NCBI GenBank assembly: GCA_900169235.1
Contig: FWCC01000141.1
Location: forward strand, 132,284-196,283
Source of the DNA: Zarea fungicola
Taxonomy: Eukaryota; Ascomycota; Sordariomycetes; Hypocreales; Cordycipitaceae
Length of the DNA: 64,000 bases
Direction: 5' to 3'
Below, in pieces: positions 10,538 to 20,935 of the stretch (the first letter of the stretch is position 1; the number at the start of each line of letters is the position of its first letter). The notes under the pieces were generated by a model, which saw only the letters and a program-made list of their open reading frames with translations, was not told where the DNA came from and made no database searches. The position numbers were made by a program, and so were the translations under genes.

Positions 10538-12103
10538 TCACCACGACATTTTCGTAGTCCTGCCCGGTCTGTCGCTCCAGGCATCCTCATATGTTCTCAT
10601 ATTTAATTCCATTGTCCTGGCCCCTACGAATTGTATTCTGGCCGTCATCACCCTGTGGCTTGTGCAAACATACATCCCGGGCATGCACTCGCCGTACACG
10701 TTATTGATTGCGTCCAGGCACGAGGACCGGTCTTGGCCACTCATCTCCAACAGAAGCTTCGACTCAAAGCTCCACAGCGCAACGCGCGTCGGCCATGATG
10801 CATCGCGCCGCGGCCACGACCGGAGCATCGCGAGAAATCTAAAACTCAGCGCTTGGTGGCGGCAGGAGCAGGCAATCCGGAACAGCGTTGCCCAGGCTCT
10901 CGCTGCGAACGCGAGCGCCGGCGAGCTGAGGTCCTCCTCCCCCGCGGCCGTGGCGTCCCGCTCGAGTGTGAATAGCTGGTTTGCCACTTCCATGGCTTCG
11001 TCGAAAAGGGACTGCAATGTGTCCCAGTGCGGTCCGAGACCCTTGCCATCGACGTGTACAAGAATGCCAGTGGCGAGCTCATGCAATCGCAGCGAGAGCA
11101 TGTGCACTGGTTCAAGGTATCTTGACGACTCCATCGCATTGAATTTGTCTCTCCAGTTGCGCAGGGCAACTCTCGATGTATGGAGATGGTCTGGTTCCGG
11201 CAGCTGTGGTGGCTCATGAGACGATGTGTGGGATGTGGTCTTGCTACTCCTGGCCTGCACCTGTACATAAACATATATAGAGTGCAGCTCGTTGTAGGCG
11301 TCTTGGATTGTCATGAATTCTCGTTGACCACCTTCTATGAGGCCAAGATGAGCCCATGGGAGTGGCTCGCCCCCGGGTGACGAGGAAAGATACATGCCGG
11401 TAAATCGAACAAACAGGGCGATCAGGGGGTTCTCCTCGTCGGCAGTACAGTTCTGTTGAATCGACTCCCAAAACTTCCATTGATGAAATAGATGAACCCC
11501 ATTACCAATGTGCAGGGCGGCGTCTTGTGAGTTTCCGAGAATGTTGCAGATGGCGACATACAGGGCGTTGGCTACAAGTATGGCCTCCTTGTCCGCGCGG
11601 CTGGGCGTCTTCCACTTGGAGACAGACTCCAGGAGGCATCGAATGGATAACCCATATTGATAAGTAGCAAATTGGTAGTAGCTGTCTATAAAATACTGGG
11701 CGATTTCGGTACCGGCCACAATCTTGGACCGCTCGTGTATAGCCGTTGTGGCGAGCGCGGCCCGCCACACGGCTTCAGAGGACCCAGTGGCCTGCACGAC
11801 GCTGACATTCCAAAAGGACTTGTCAAACAAGCCAGAGATGGTTTGTAGTGTCACTGTTCGAAAGAGGTGGAAGAATGATGTCTCACGACGACTTGACTTG
11901 GTTTGAAAAGGCAACATGGCCTTTGGCGACAGTGGTACGACAAGCTGTCGTCTTCGATGACGCACTGTGGTCACACCATGCGCCTTTACATTGGTCAAAC
12001 GGCGACAGCGACATAACTCATTCCTTTCACAAATCCGGCGCGTGAAACTAATTTGAATTAGCTGCGCGGCTCCGCAAGGGGGTTGTACTGTACGAACCAG
12101 CAT
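10538..12103 (-). CDS. fungal transcription-factor-like protein (regulatory domain only)
   Basis: Single open frame of 521 residues from the ATG at 12103. From about residue 70 it matches the layout of the fungal-specific C-terminal regulatory domain of Zn2Cys6 regulators: SSRRETSFFHLFRT, then SGLFDKSFW, AVWRAALATTAIHE and long helices. The expected N-terminal zinc cluster (CxxCxRxxxKC) is not visible in this frame, nor on the minus strand between 12104 and 12577. The product is therefore either a regulator lacking a DNA-binding domain, a gene with an unseen upstream exon, or a truncated gene. It is convergent with the SGNH gene and lies in tandem behind a second regulator, so it may control the secreted cluster. 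That role is inference from position. Confidence 0.7.
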   Translation of the reverse strand: MLVRTVQPPCGAAQLIQISFTRRICERNELCRCRRLTNVKAHGVTTVRHRRRQLVVPLSPKAMLPFQTKSSRRETSFFHLFRTVTLQTISGLFDKSFWNVSVVQATGSSEAVWRAALATTAIHERSKIVAGTEIAQYFIDSYYQFATYQYGLSIRCLLESVSKWKTPSRADKEAILVANALYVAICNILGNSQDAALHIGNGVHLFHQWKFWESIQQNCTADEENPLIALFVRFTGMYLSSSPGGEPLPWAHLGLIEGGQREFMTIQDAYNELHSIYVYVQVQARSSKTTSHTSSHEPPQLPEPDHLHTSRVALRNWRDKFNAMESSRYLEPVHMLSLRLHELATGILVHVDGKGLGPHWDTLQSLFDEAMEVANQLFTLERDATAAGEEDLSSPALAFAARAWATLFRIACSCRHQALSFRFLAMLRSWPRRDASWPTRVALWSFESKLLLEMSGQDRSSCLDAINNVYGECMPGMYVCTSHRVMTARIQFVGARTMELNMRTYEDAWSDRPGRTTKMSW

Positions 12104-12253
12104 GAGCTGCACCGGGATGTGGGCGTGTTAGTCCCTGCAGCCACGGCATGTTTACGAGCTCTATCCAACTGTGGATAGCTCTGAAGGTCACTCTCTCTGA
12201 TTGGCATTGTTCTGAATGCGACCAGTCACGATTTCCTCAGGATTCCCCTCACG

Positions 12254-12412
12254 ATGTCAGTCGATTATGTGCGATGCGAGAGCCCCATGGACCCTGGAGA
12301 GACCCTGTCGGAGCTAATGCAAGAAAATGTTCGGTACATCCGGCGAGGCGGATGTACGACTTGCCATGTTAGGTTTAGATCCCGCGGGGAAATATCCGGA
12401 CAAATGCTTTAG
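12254..12412 (+). pseudogene. possible relic of a Zn2Cys6 zinc-cluster N-terminus
   Basis: A 52-residue frame starts with ATG at 12254 and contains RRGGCTTCHVRF (from 12341). This resembles the first half of a Zn2Cys6 cluster preceded by a short leader. The second half of the cluster is missing and a TAG follows at 12410-12412. No regulator body follows on the plus strand. It lies just upstream of a regulator gene without a zinc cluster, but on the opposite strand. Weak evidence; chance similarity is possible. Confidence 0.25.
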
Positions 12413-12577
12413 CCCGCAATTGCCGCCAGGCCTCGGAGATCTATTCATTCTGTACCTTACATGGTACCTTATGATACCTTATGATAAAACGCGCGATTCA
12501 TATTCGGACGTAAATGCAACACAGAGCACCAACAGCCAATCCTAATTGAACCAACACTCTTGCGCTCTGAATTCGTT

Positions 12578-14883
12578 CTACTGCCACAACACACCCTTTG
12601 CCGCCTGCCGCTTTCGTACTGCTGCCAGGGTGATGAGTCTTTGGCACTCGTCGAGTGTAATGTGGTCGCTGCTCTCCAAGTACGGGTGCTCGGAGCCAGA
12701 GGCCGCCGTCTCGATTAACGTGCGCGCTAATTGTGCACTTTCGGGGCTATGCCGTAGCATGCCCAATTTGCACAGAACAGTTGGATCCATCAACCCCGAG
12801 ATGTGGTCCCAGAGATCCTTCCACCGCGTAATGGCCCTTGTCACGGTAAATTCTACTGCCCGTGCCGTACCCATCAGACTGGCCGACACACACATGCCGC
12901 TGATCGCTGTTTGCCATTGCATGAGCAGAGTCCATCAAATGTTGGCAGCACCGGTACTTACCTGTAATAACGACGAACAAACTTTCCACCGTAATAAAAG
13001 CTGTCTGTAGACTAGCATGATTGTAGTCTTCTTGCATGAGACTGTCCACAAAGTCCCGTATGCAGCATGGTGAGATTGGCATGGGCGCTTGAGGAGCAGT
13101 GGCTTCTCTCTCGAGGGTTATTAATTGTGCCATGTACGCGTCCGAGTCCGCTGCATTCCAAAGTTCCCGCGGGCTAGGAAAACTACATTTCATTTCCGCA
13201 ATTGTCATGTCTGGCCCGCAGCGAAACATGATTGCATGCTGCCAGCTTATAACGGCGGTAGTTGTTGCCACTCTTGGGCTCCAGCGTCAGCAGAAAATAG
13301 AGCATGAGGTTTCGTGTTTGGATTGACTTACCGTACACACATCTCATGGTATATAAAATCGCTCCAGTCCGCGCCTGGCTTGTATTGTGTTGCTGCCAAT
13401 CCAAAATGGCGAACAGCACTCACAAGCTTCGGAAGCCGTAGTGCCCTGACTCTAAGTCTTGCCGTGGTGTCTCCTGTCGAAACCATGTGCGATATAATGA
13501 TTATCCCAGCTTGCAGCGTCTGCAGAACCGTCTTTGTCGGTGGCTGCATTCTGGTCGATGACATCACAGCTTTGTCCATCTCACTAAAAGCATATTCTTC
13601 CACCAGCCGAAAGTAATGCAGCACTGCCAGCGTCGTCTCTGACGTATCAGCCCGGACGGCACCACCCATAACCAAAGCTAGCACGAGTACCCAAGAAGTG
13701 TCGAGCTCCCCGCACGTCGGGTAGTGAACAATGGGCATATGCGGGTGGCCGAAACGGAGAAACCCAGCCATGAAGAACTGCAAGTTTTCGACGCTCAGAT
13801 CGGATTGCGCTTTTATCATGTCGAAGCTTATTTGGTAGCTTGGGTCAACCGAGACGAGCCTACAGTGCAATTGATGTAGCTCCTCAAGCATAAATGAGCG
13901 TTCAGACCGCAGGATCGCGAAGCCACCATCAGTGAGCACTGGAACTTGCCCCATCTCTGCCGCATTAGTGGTAGAGACGTTGCGGTTAAAATCACTGTCG
14001 GCAGGAATGTCCGCGCTAAACATCCACGCATAGTTGGATGGGAGATAGTTACCCAGGTAATCCCACGCGAGGTCCGCTTCATGAGGCGCCTCATCGCTCG
14101 GCTGGCGCTGTCTCTGTTCATGACGTAAATCTGAGATTTCCACATTCGTCGCACCATCGTTATCGCTCTCGCGAAAGTAATCAAGCATGTTATGTTTTGT
14201 TGTATCCATCACTCGCGACAGGTAAGGCATGTCGCGAAGCGCGACGCTGAAGAGAAGCTGCGCTATTTCCGCCGTTTCATCTGGGTTCTCGGTAGCATCC
14301 TCAGCGATGCTATCTTCTCGATTGACCTCGTCATATGGGCGGCAGTTTAAATTGCGTGCGATGCATCGTGTGCACGGATTTCTGCGATCACATAGTGCCT
14401 CTGCTAAACTGCAGGCCGCGCAGGCCAGCAAGGCCTCCCGGGGTCCATAATGGAGACGGGCCGGCTGGGGTCGCCTGGAGGTGGGATCGACGCTGCTCTG
14501 CTTGCGGGAGCAATAAATTACATGTTTTCGATACACATCACTGATTGAGCCAGTGCAGACGCGGTTTCAGTCAGTCTACAGCCACCAGCAAAGGGAAGAA
14601 GTGGTGGCGCATACCTGCGACTAAAATCCTTCTGGCACCGGGTGCAGCGCAACTTGGGCTGGGCACTATCTGTGAGATATGTAAGCTTCCGCAATTTGAT
14701 AGAAATGGCTTTGCTTGACGTACGGGTTGCCTCGTGGCGTCGCAGATGCGTATTCCGTTGATACTGCTTACCACAAGTTGAGCATTTGTAGGGCTTACTA
14801 GTGGCCGCCTCTGGTCCCCCAGCGGGTCGAGTCATTCCTTTAATATTGCTGTCGTGAAACTCTACCAGATTTGCTTCTGTCAT
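12578..14883 (-). CDS. transcription factor with two C2H2-type fingers plus a Zn2Cys6 cluster
   Basis: Five exons (minus): 14724-14883, 14615-14669, 13332-14540, about 12962-13278, 12578-12906; 689 residues. Finger 1 (YKCSTCGKQYQR then HLRRHEATH) is completed exactly by the first splice. Finger 2 (LRCTRCQKDFSR then KHVIYC) by the second splice, with Cys as its last ligand. A zinc cluster with spacing C-x2-C-x6-C-x5-C-x2-C-x6-C follows (CAACSLAEALCDRRNPC, then TRC and LNC). The remainder matches the fungal-specific transcription-factor domain (FLRFGHPHMPIVHYPT, then an all-helical body). It should bind DNA in the nucleus. The exact acceptor of exon 4 (13278 or 13272) is uncertain. Divergent from nothing nearby; it sits in tandem upstream of the regulator at 10.5-12.1 kb and may regulate the secreted cluster. 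Confidence 0.85.
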
Positions 14884-17086
14884 GTACGGGGAGTCATTGT
14901 GAGTGCGATTACAGATACTTGCGAAGCGAGAGGTTTGGCGCAGACTTTGCCTCTTTGAATGCGTCCAAGCTTCCTTTTGTTGTGCGAAGCGACATTTTCA
15001 GCGATTTTTACCTAAGACACATTCGGAGCAAGAATACTTGCTCGGATACGGATGTCACTAGTCTGCTGGCTAGAGACCGCACAGCAAAACTGGTGATTTT
15101 TACGAGCTACCCTGAACATCCATCCATGGAGGCCGCACTCGTTCGAGCGTACTGCTAGTTAAAGGAGATGTTTTATCAACACTTCAAGGCAATAGTTACT
15201 AGTCCAAGTCACACTTTGATTCGACTGCGCGCCTGTTCACTCTTCAACCGATTTGTCCGAGGAGTCAACAGAATCCAGCAGTTGCGCTAACTATTACAGG
15301 CTACCGCCTGACATTCCTTCCTGGTAACGTACCATTGTAAACCGACCCTGCACTTTATGCTCTGTGTAGTGGTCGGTATTGGCCACAATTGGAATCTTCA
15401 GCTGAGCCTTGCTTCTTACCGCAGGTATCTGCCGCATTTTCGGCATCCCACCTAATAAACTTACAACCCAATTCAGAACTAATAAATTGCTGGAAGCCCC
15501 GCCCTATTGATGTCAGAAGGCGCCATTGAAAATGTTGATTGGGCTTTCTGATTATTAACTGAACCAATTGAAACCTAGAAGACTAGGGTTCTACGGTATA
15601 CGCTACCGAAAACCCGAATTAATTACTACCCTATCGTCAGAAGTTACCCCGTATCTCAAATTCTCCTTAACTCATAGCTGGCAATAACATGAAGAAAGGT
15701 CACTATATTAATTTTAACTAAAAAAAGGGCTATCGAGTTAGGAAACAGTTATTTTATATATTCTTTCCTTGAATGCGAGTCTCTTTCAATGCCTCTTGTA
15801 CTATTCTTCTCCTGATGTAAGTCTCACGCCTACACTAGTCATTTCAGGCGTACTGTAAATGGTAATTTTGTCGTCCCAACCAACCACACCGCTACGTCAC
15901 TCCAGTCGTCGAGATAGATCACCGCAACTAAGCAACCGCGACACCTGCCCCCTTTGCACAAATTAGATATCCGCTTTGATTACTACAAGATTACACATAC
16001 ACTGAATATTAGACTGTGGGGAGAAAAATACTTCCACATTGTATCCTTGAAAAGCTGCATCTACCAATCAGAAGCCTCAATTGCGCCAATGCGCGAAATC
16101 CATGTTGCTTATCAAGACATTTCCCCAGCCTCGCCAAGGCTGAGTAAGTTCAAGGCCATAACTGATGACAGGTTACATTGTGCGGCTCATGGCGCTGAGC
16201 GTCTACGAATAACGACCCTTTGCCCTTGAAGAATATTGGCTACAGCAAAACATTCACCGTCGGCTTTGACTAGTACCAATTAAGCTACCGGTGTCATACC
16301 TGTCTATTTGAAGAGCACGCATAGCCACAGTTTGCGGAGACGATTTGAACCTTGATCGATGAGAGGCGCTAAACTTACACGGGGCATTTTTTTCACTCCA
16401 CCCTGGCAGGTTGGACAAATCCCGGGGCGCAATTTGAGTGATGCTGACTCAATACAATAAGTTGTACAGTGTTGAGCGAAAGCGAGATTAGCTTGAAAAA
16501 CCGAAACCGCTACCCGCTAGGCCGGCTAGGCTAATATTAGTACGCCCATGAGCTATTTGGTTCATCAACTGTGAATTGACTACGAGTTTCTAGGTCACCG
16601 TTTCTTCTGGTTGTTGGTTTCAGCCGGCCATGTTTGGCCGCGCATATCCGACTCTCTATTCCCGGTTGTCTATTTTCTGGCAACTGGTATGACAACCCTG
16701 GCACTTCCTCCCCTGAATTATTCCTAGCTCATTAAATTAACAGCCTTGCGTCCTTGAGCTTGCTTACGGGCTGAAAATTGGCCCGAACCCACACAACGAG
16801 GCTGACGCTAGGTTGCGCCATGTCGAGCAATTCTCCAGTGCGGCTGGCCTGCACCATGTACTATATACATGGCTTTCGGAGAAACCCCTTCCAAAACAGG
16901 GCTAAACTCAGACTAATGGCTTTGGTTTCGCGGGTCGTCGGCGGGCGGTGCTATATTGGCTCCGAGTTGACTACATATAGGCCATAATGCCAGCGACGCC
17001 CCGTTGGATAGATCCCCCGACTCGTCATACCAAGAATTCTATCAATACTACAATCAACTTTTCACTTTGCTTTGCACATTGGCAAT
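14884..17086. other. gene-poor stretch, no supported gene
   Basis: About 2.2 kb with only short, unremarkable frames on both strands and patches of high AT content (for example 15600-15800). I see no domain, transposon end or RNA gene. A TATA-like element (catatag) near 16973-16979 could serve the sulfotransferase that begins at 17087. Confidence 0.5.
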
Positions 17087-18010
17087 ATGGGATCTTTAAC
17101 CAAGGCTGATCTTCCCGTCAAGACTCGCGAGGTCCAAAACCATCACTCAGACTCGACAATTTGGAATGATTTCCCTTTCCGTAAGGATGACATCATCATC
17201 ACCACATATGCAAAGTCCGGCACAACCTGGATGCAGCAGATTGTAGGCCAGTTGACTCAGGGCGCCAGTCCTACCCTCCATATCGGCCAGTTATCGCCCT
17301 GGGTCGACCTGCGTGTTGTCCCCAAGAATGACATGCTGCAAATGCTGGAAGCCCAACAACACCGACGATTTATGAAGACGCACCTTCCCGTCGACGGTTT
17401 GACGTGGAGCCCCGATGTTAAATACGTACACGTAGCCCGCGATGCCCGCGACATGGTTTGGAGCCTCCACCACCACTTCACGGTCGCTACCCCTGTGTTT
17501 TGGAACATGATCAACGAGACTCCCGGTCTGGTTGGACCTCCGATGGGACACCCTCCCAAAGACCCGCGCGATCTATTCTTGGATCTTCTCGAAGACGATA
17601 CTCGCACAGCGATACCTTGGCCCTATTGGAGCCACACCCGCAGCTGGTGGGCTGTCCGAAATCAGCCCAACGTGCTCTTTGTACACTTTGCCGACTTGAA
17701 GAAGGATTTGGACGGAGAGATGCGGCGCATCGCCAAGTTCTTGGATATTACCGATTTGACTGATGATCAATGGAAGGCGGCCGTGGAACACAGCACGTTT
17801 GCCTGGATGAAGGAGCATGCCGAGCTGGCTTCTCCTGAAGTAGCAGACCAAGTGTTTGACGGCGGAGCAAAGAGCTTCATCAACAAGGGATCGAACAACC
17901 GTTGGGCGGATGTGTTCTCAGAGGAGGATAACAAGCGATATTTGGAAAAGGCCAAGAAGGAGCTTGGGGAGGAATGCGCAAACTGGCTGGTGAATGGGCG
18001 TCTAGCGTAG
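17087..18010 (+). CDS. sulfotransferase, bacterial-type, intronless
   Basis: Single exon of 307 residues; ATG at 17087. The PAPS-binding signatures of the Sulfotransfer_1 family are present: TYAKSGTTW near residues 40-48 (5'-phosphosulfate loop), a 3'-phosphate-binding motif RDARDMVWS near 118, and the C-terminal FINKGSNNRW that replaces the usual RKGxxGxW element. The enzyme transfers sulfate from PAPS to a hydroxyl or amine of a small molecule; the substrate is unknown. There is no signal peptide, so it is probably cytosolic. N-terminal wording (REVQNHH, DSTIWNDF) and length are those I associate with proteobacterial and actinobacterial sulfotransferases. With the absence of introns in an intron-rich neighbourhood, this suggests acquisition by horizontal transfer. 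Confidence 0.88.
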   Translation: MGSLTKADLPVKTREVQNHHSDSTIWNDFPFRKDDIIITTYAKSGTTWMQQIVGQLTQGASPTLHIGQLSPWVDLRVVPKNDMLQMLEAQQHRRFMKTHLPVDGLTWSPDVKYVHVARDARDMVWSLHHHFTVATPVFWNMINETPGLVGPPMGHPPKDPRDLFLDLLEDDTRTAIPWPYWSHTRSWWAVRNQPNVLFVHFADLKKDLDGEMRRIAKFLDITDLTDDQWKAAVEHSTFAWMKEHAELASPEVADQVFDGGAKSFINKGSNNRWADVFSEEDNKRYLEKAKKELGEECANWLVNGRLA

Positions 18011-18895
18011 AGCGTCTAGTTCTTTTACGAAATTATGTTGCGACGATGGAATAAAGACTATGAATGCGACAGACCGAGTCCTCTTAGCCCCGAGGTCCCA
18101 GTTGAGCAGCTCTAAATAATGGAGAGCTCGTGAAATGGTGACTTTTCACTCGCCTGATCGGCTTGGGGAAAGGGTCGCTCGACGCCCCAACTTCATTACA
18201 CGAATAAGTAGTGGACCGTAAGAAGATCAATGCTCTATTCAGTTTAAAATTAAAAAGTTAAAATGGTACTATCTCGCATGGCGATTCCCAATTGCAGGCA
18301 CAGAATGACATTGCGAAAGCACTTGTTTTCTGAGCAGCAGCCGACCACCGCAATGTGGAACGTGAATAAAATGGGGATGAACGGTAAAAGGACTGAATTA
18401 TTAAGGGAGCGCCCGCATACTCACTGACCGGACAAGCCATGTCGGCCTGCCAAAACCACACACTTGGCGGATACTACCTAACGAGGACGCTGGCGGCTTC
18501 TACATTGCTAGTAACATGATAGTTAATTAGACATCTCTATCGAATCGGAGCCGTCGGACTGTGCCACAGACTGCAGTATAGCTGCGTATATTGGTATAAA
18601 AAAAAAGGTCGAAAGAATAGTATTAAATAAAAACAGAATCAAGAAAGCAGAAATTAGTTTGTCAGGTCTAACAAGTCAACAGTCACAACAGCAACAACAN
18701 NNNNNNNNNNNNNNNNNNNNNNNNNNNNNNNNNNNNNNNNNNNNAACAGCAACAACAGTCACAACAGAAAGAATATAGACCGCGTGCTCAACTTAAAGAC
18801 CATCTGTTGTTTATTACATTCATTCTTTCTCCTTTTTATACTGGTATCAAAAAAGCGCAAGGAGACTCGACACGTGTAGCCATCTCTCCCACAAA
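18011..18895. other. intergenic region containing an assembly gap
   Basis: Contains the 3' region of the sulfotransferase gene, then AT-rich sequence and a CAA-type microsatellite interrupted by unknown bases. No coding region supported. Confidence 0.5.
18681..18769. repeat. CAA/CAR microsatellite around a 45-base N run
   Basis: Bases 18700-18744 are N. Both flanks consist of the same repeat wording (agtcacaacagcaacaaca before, aacagcaacaacagtcacaa after). The gap probably reflects a collapsed or unresolved trinucleotide repeat, and its true length is unknown. Confidence 0.9.
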
Positions 18896-20104
18896 CTACT
18901 CACGTCCTGCGTCGCCAGCCATACTCTCATCCCGGACACTGGCTTCGAGCAACTCTGCCTTCTTTCTCTCAAACTCAGACTTGGCTAGCCTACATGCATT
19001 ATCAGCCTCTCTGAGGTAGAGTTTATCAAGTTTCTGCCTTTTCTCAAGCCAGATTATGTCCATGTCCGGGTCACTCCAACTAGATGAAGGGCCATTCAGA
19101 GGACCCATGGCAGCAACATCCCAGCCGAGATCTGAAGCCGCCCAAGCAACTCCGTTAACCGCCCTGTAGCTCGTCATGTTTTGCATGACAACCTGGAGAT
19201 TCGGCAGAGGTGGACAGGCCGCGGCCTCGCGCTGCTCAAGCTCCATCAAATACGTAATCGCAACCTCCAGCCGAGTCTCGACAGCAATAAGGACACCACT
19301 CTCATCAGCACATTCATTGATTATTACGTCGGCGGGGATTTTTTCCAACATGATTGGCGCGCTCAAATGCGTTTCGATTCCAGTGCAAACTATGAGGACA
19401 GGGAGATGAGCAACTTTTGGCGCGCGACAGTCAAAGTTGGGCGCTCTAATGGAGATGGCAATAGCCTCAAAAAGTGGCTGGGGATGGAAAAAAACTTGAC
19501 CGGCGTCTTCTTGGTCAAACCCAATTTCTTTAGATTTCGTATCTTTAATTCGAGCAATCAAGTTGGTGCTCATACTGCGCACCAAGTCCACCATGGACTG
19601 TCAGCATGGATCGGATGGAAGCGACCGTGGACGTGGTAGATGGACTTTGGTTAGAAATTGCCCGCAATCGATTTCGCTTTTATGCGGAAGGAACCAGCGA
19701 TTATAGATGTAATAGTGTAAATGGTTCAGGAACGCGGACGATTCCTGGTAAGAGTTGTCTAGTATATCAAAGTCGGGGCGAAGATGGAAACCTGGGATAG
19801 CACGGAGCGGGCCACTCTCGGGATATGAATTAGCACAAAGCACAAATATCGGCGCAGTGCGATTGCAGAATTCGTCGGCATCTTCTATTCGAAGACCCGA
19901 GACGCTGTTAGGATCATAGGGCACGTGGTACGGGCATGCCATCCAAGTCTTTCGCGCGGAATAGTGATGGGTTTTGTCCCGATGCGATTGCTCCTGTGCC
20001 CAGCGTAGGGCATTCAGACGCTGTGACCTATGTAGAGGGAACATTTCGATGGAGATACCGTAGCGACGGGCTACTTCCTCGTAGTCGACAGACGCCGCGG
20101 ACAT
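18896..20104 (-). pseudogene. unknown protein frame interrupted by one in-frame TGA
   Basis: A single reading frame of 403 codons runs from the ATG at 20104 to a stop at 18896. One TGA at 19601-19603 (context TGC TGA CAG) splits it into 167 and about 234 residues. I recognise no domain. The C-terminal end is a charged helix rich in Lys/Glu, and a potential donor (GTGAGT) overlaps the final codons, so another exon could follow. Explanations: a nonsense mutation; a weak 48-nt intron (donor GTCCAT just after AAA, acceptor CAG before TCC ATG) that would remove the stop in frame; or stop readthrough. The frame is otherwise intact, so the lesion would be recent. Confidence 0.45.
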
Positions 20105-20517
20105 TGCTTCGGTATTGATAACTCGGCTAGGTGGGAGGGCCTCTAATATTTATGTAAGGAGTGCGCCCAACGGAAGACGTGAGTTAGGCGCAGCTCAAGG
20201 GGAAATCGGCAGCGTGCTGGCTTAGCTATTGGTAACGAAGAGGTGCGTGGCAGGTCGACAACGCTCTGGAAATATAAATGGATGAGGTAATAGGAAACAA
20301 CTAAAAGTTTATCCAGAGACGGTTGAACAGGCGTGGGATGGCTCGAAATGGGCGCGAGAGTGTCTGTCAAAGAGTTGTCAACTTCTCGTGGCAGTTGGGC
20401 CATGCCAGTGAGGGGAGCGGCACCCTTTAAATGCCAATTTGTCATATAAAATTTGTCGTGGCGGTCTGTTGCGTGATTAGATGACCTGGCTGAAAAAGTC
20501 AATCTGGTACTTTCGAC

Positions 20518-20935
20518 TTAACATGCGACTTGTGGCTGTGTAGTCGGCTCAGACATGCAGACCTTTGTTTTTTTTTTGACAACTAAAATGGAAGCGCCGT
20601 AGATAATGGCAATGAAGCGTGGAATGGCACCAGAAATACCAACCGATGCACCAATTTCAATATGTGGCAGTGAGAGGGCAGGATGTGAAGCTGTCACTGC
20701 TGTAGTTGTAATGCTGGCAGGCAGGGCGGCGATAACAATATTATGCACACATTCGGACCAAGGTGTATTCATTGACGTCTGACGGATTATAGTCGAAGTC
20801 TAGAAGCTTCTCATGCTGTTCATCTAACATGGCCTCGGCTGCTGCAAGTTCCCCTGCCAGACGGCAATCCAGGCAATTGTATATAACTTTAGCTGTCGAG
20901 GACTTTTTCATTGTCATCGCCCATTCTAGGTTCAT
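20518..20935 (-). pseudogene. frameshifted relic of an NLR-type PNP_UDP (phosphorylase) N-terminus
   Basis: Two overlapping frames together read like the start of the phosphorylase-superfamily domain at the N-terminus of fungal NLR proteins. The first (20741-20935) has ELAAAEAMLDEQH and NEYTLVRM. The second (20518-20772) continues with VHNIVIAALPAS and ends in a degenerate glycine-rich segment. The same order occurs in the intact NLR gene at 31.7-32.7 kb (AARAFLDELH, NNYTLGRMGKHNVVIGTLPG). The join needs a one-base frame change near 20755, and no NACHT domain follows. It is therefore a decayed fragment of a second NLR-like gene. Confidence 0.5.

Noticed and set aside
13394..13427. GTGAGT ... 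CAG stretch within exon 3 of the three-zinc-module regulator as an intron
   Set aside because: Only about 34 nt, too short, and the frame reads through with family-like sequence (AATQYKPGADW).
16335..16375. Possible tRNA B-box (gatttgaacc, minus GGTTCAAATC)
   Set aside because: The flanking bases do not pair as a T-stem and no acceptor stem or anticodon arm can be drawn.
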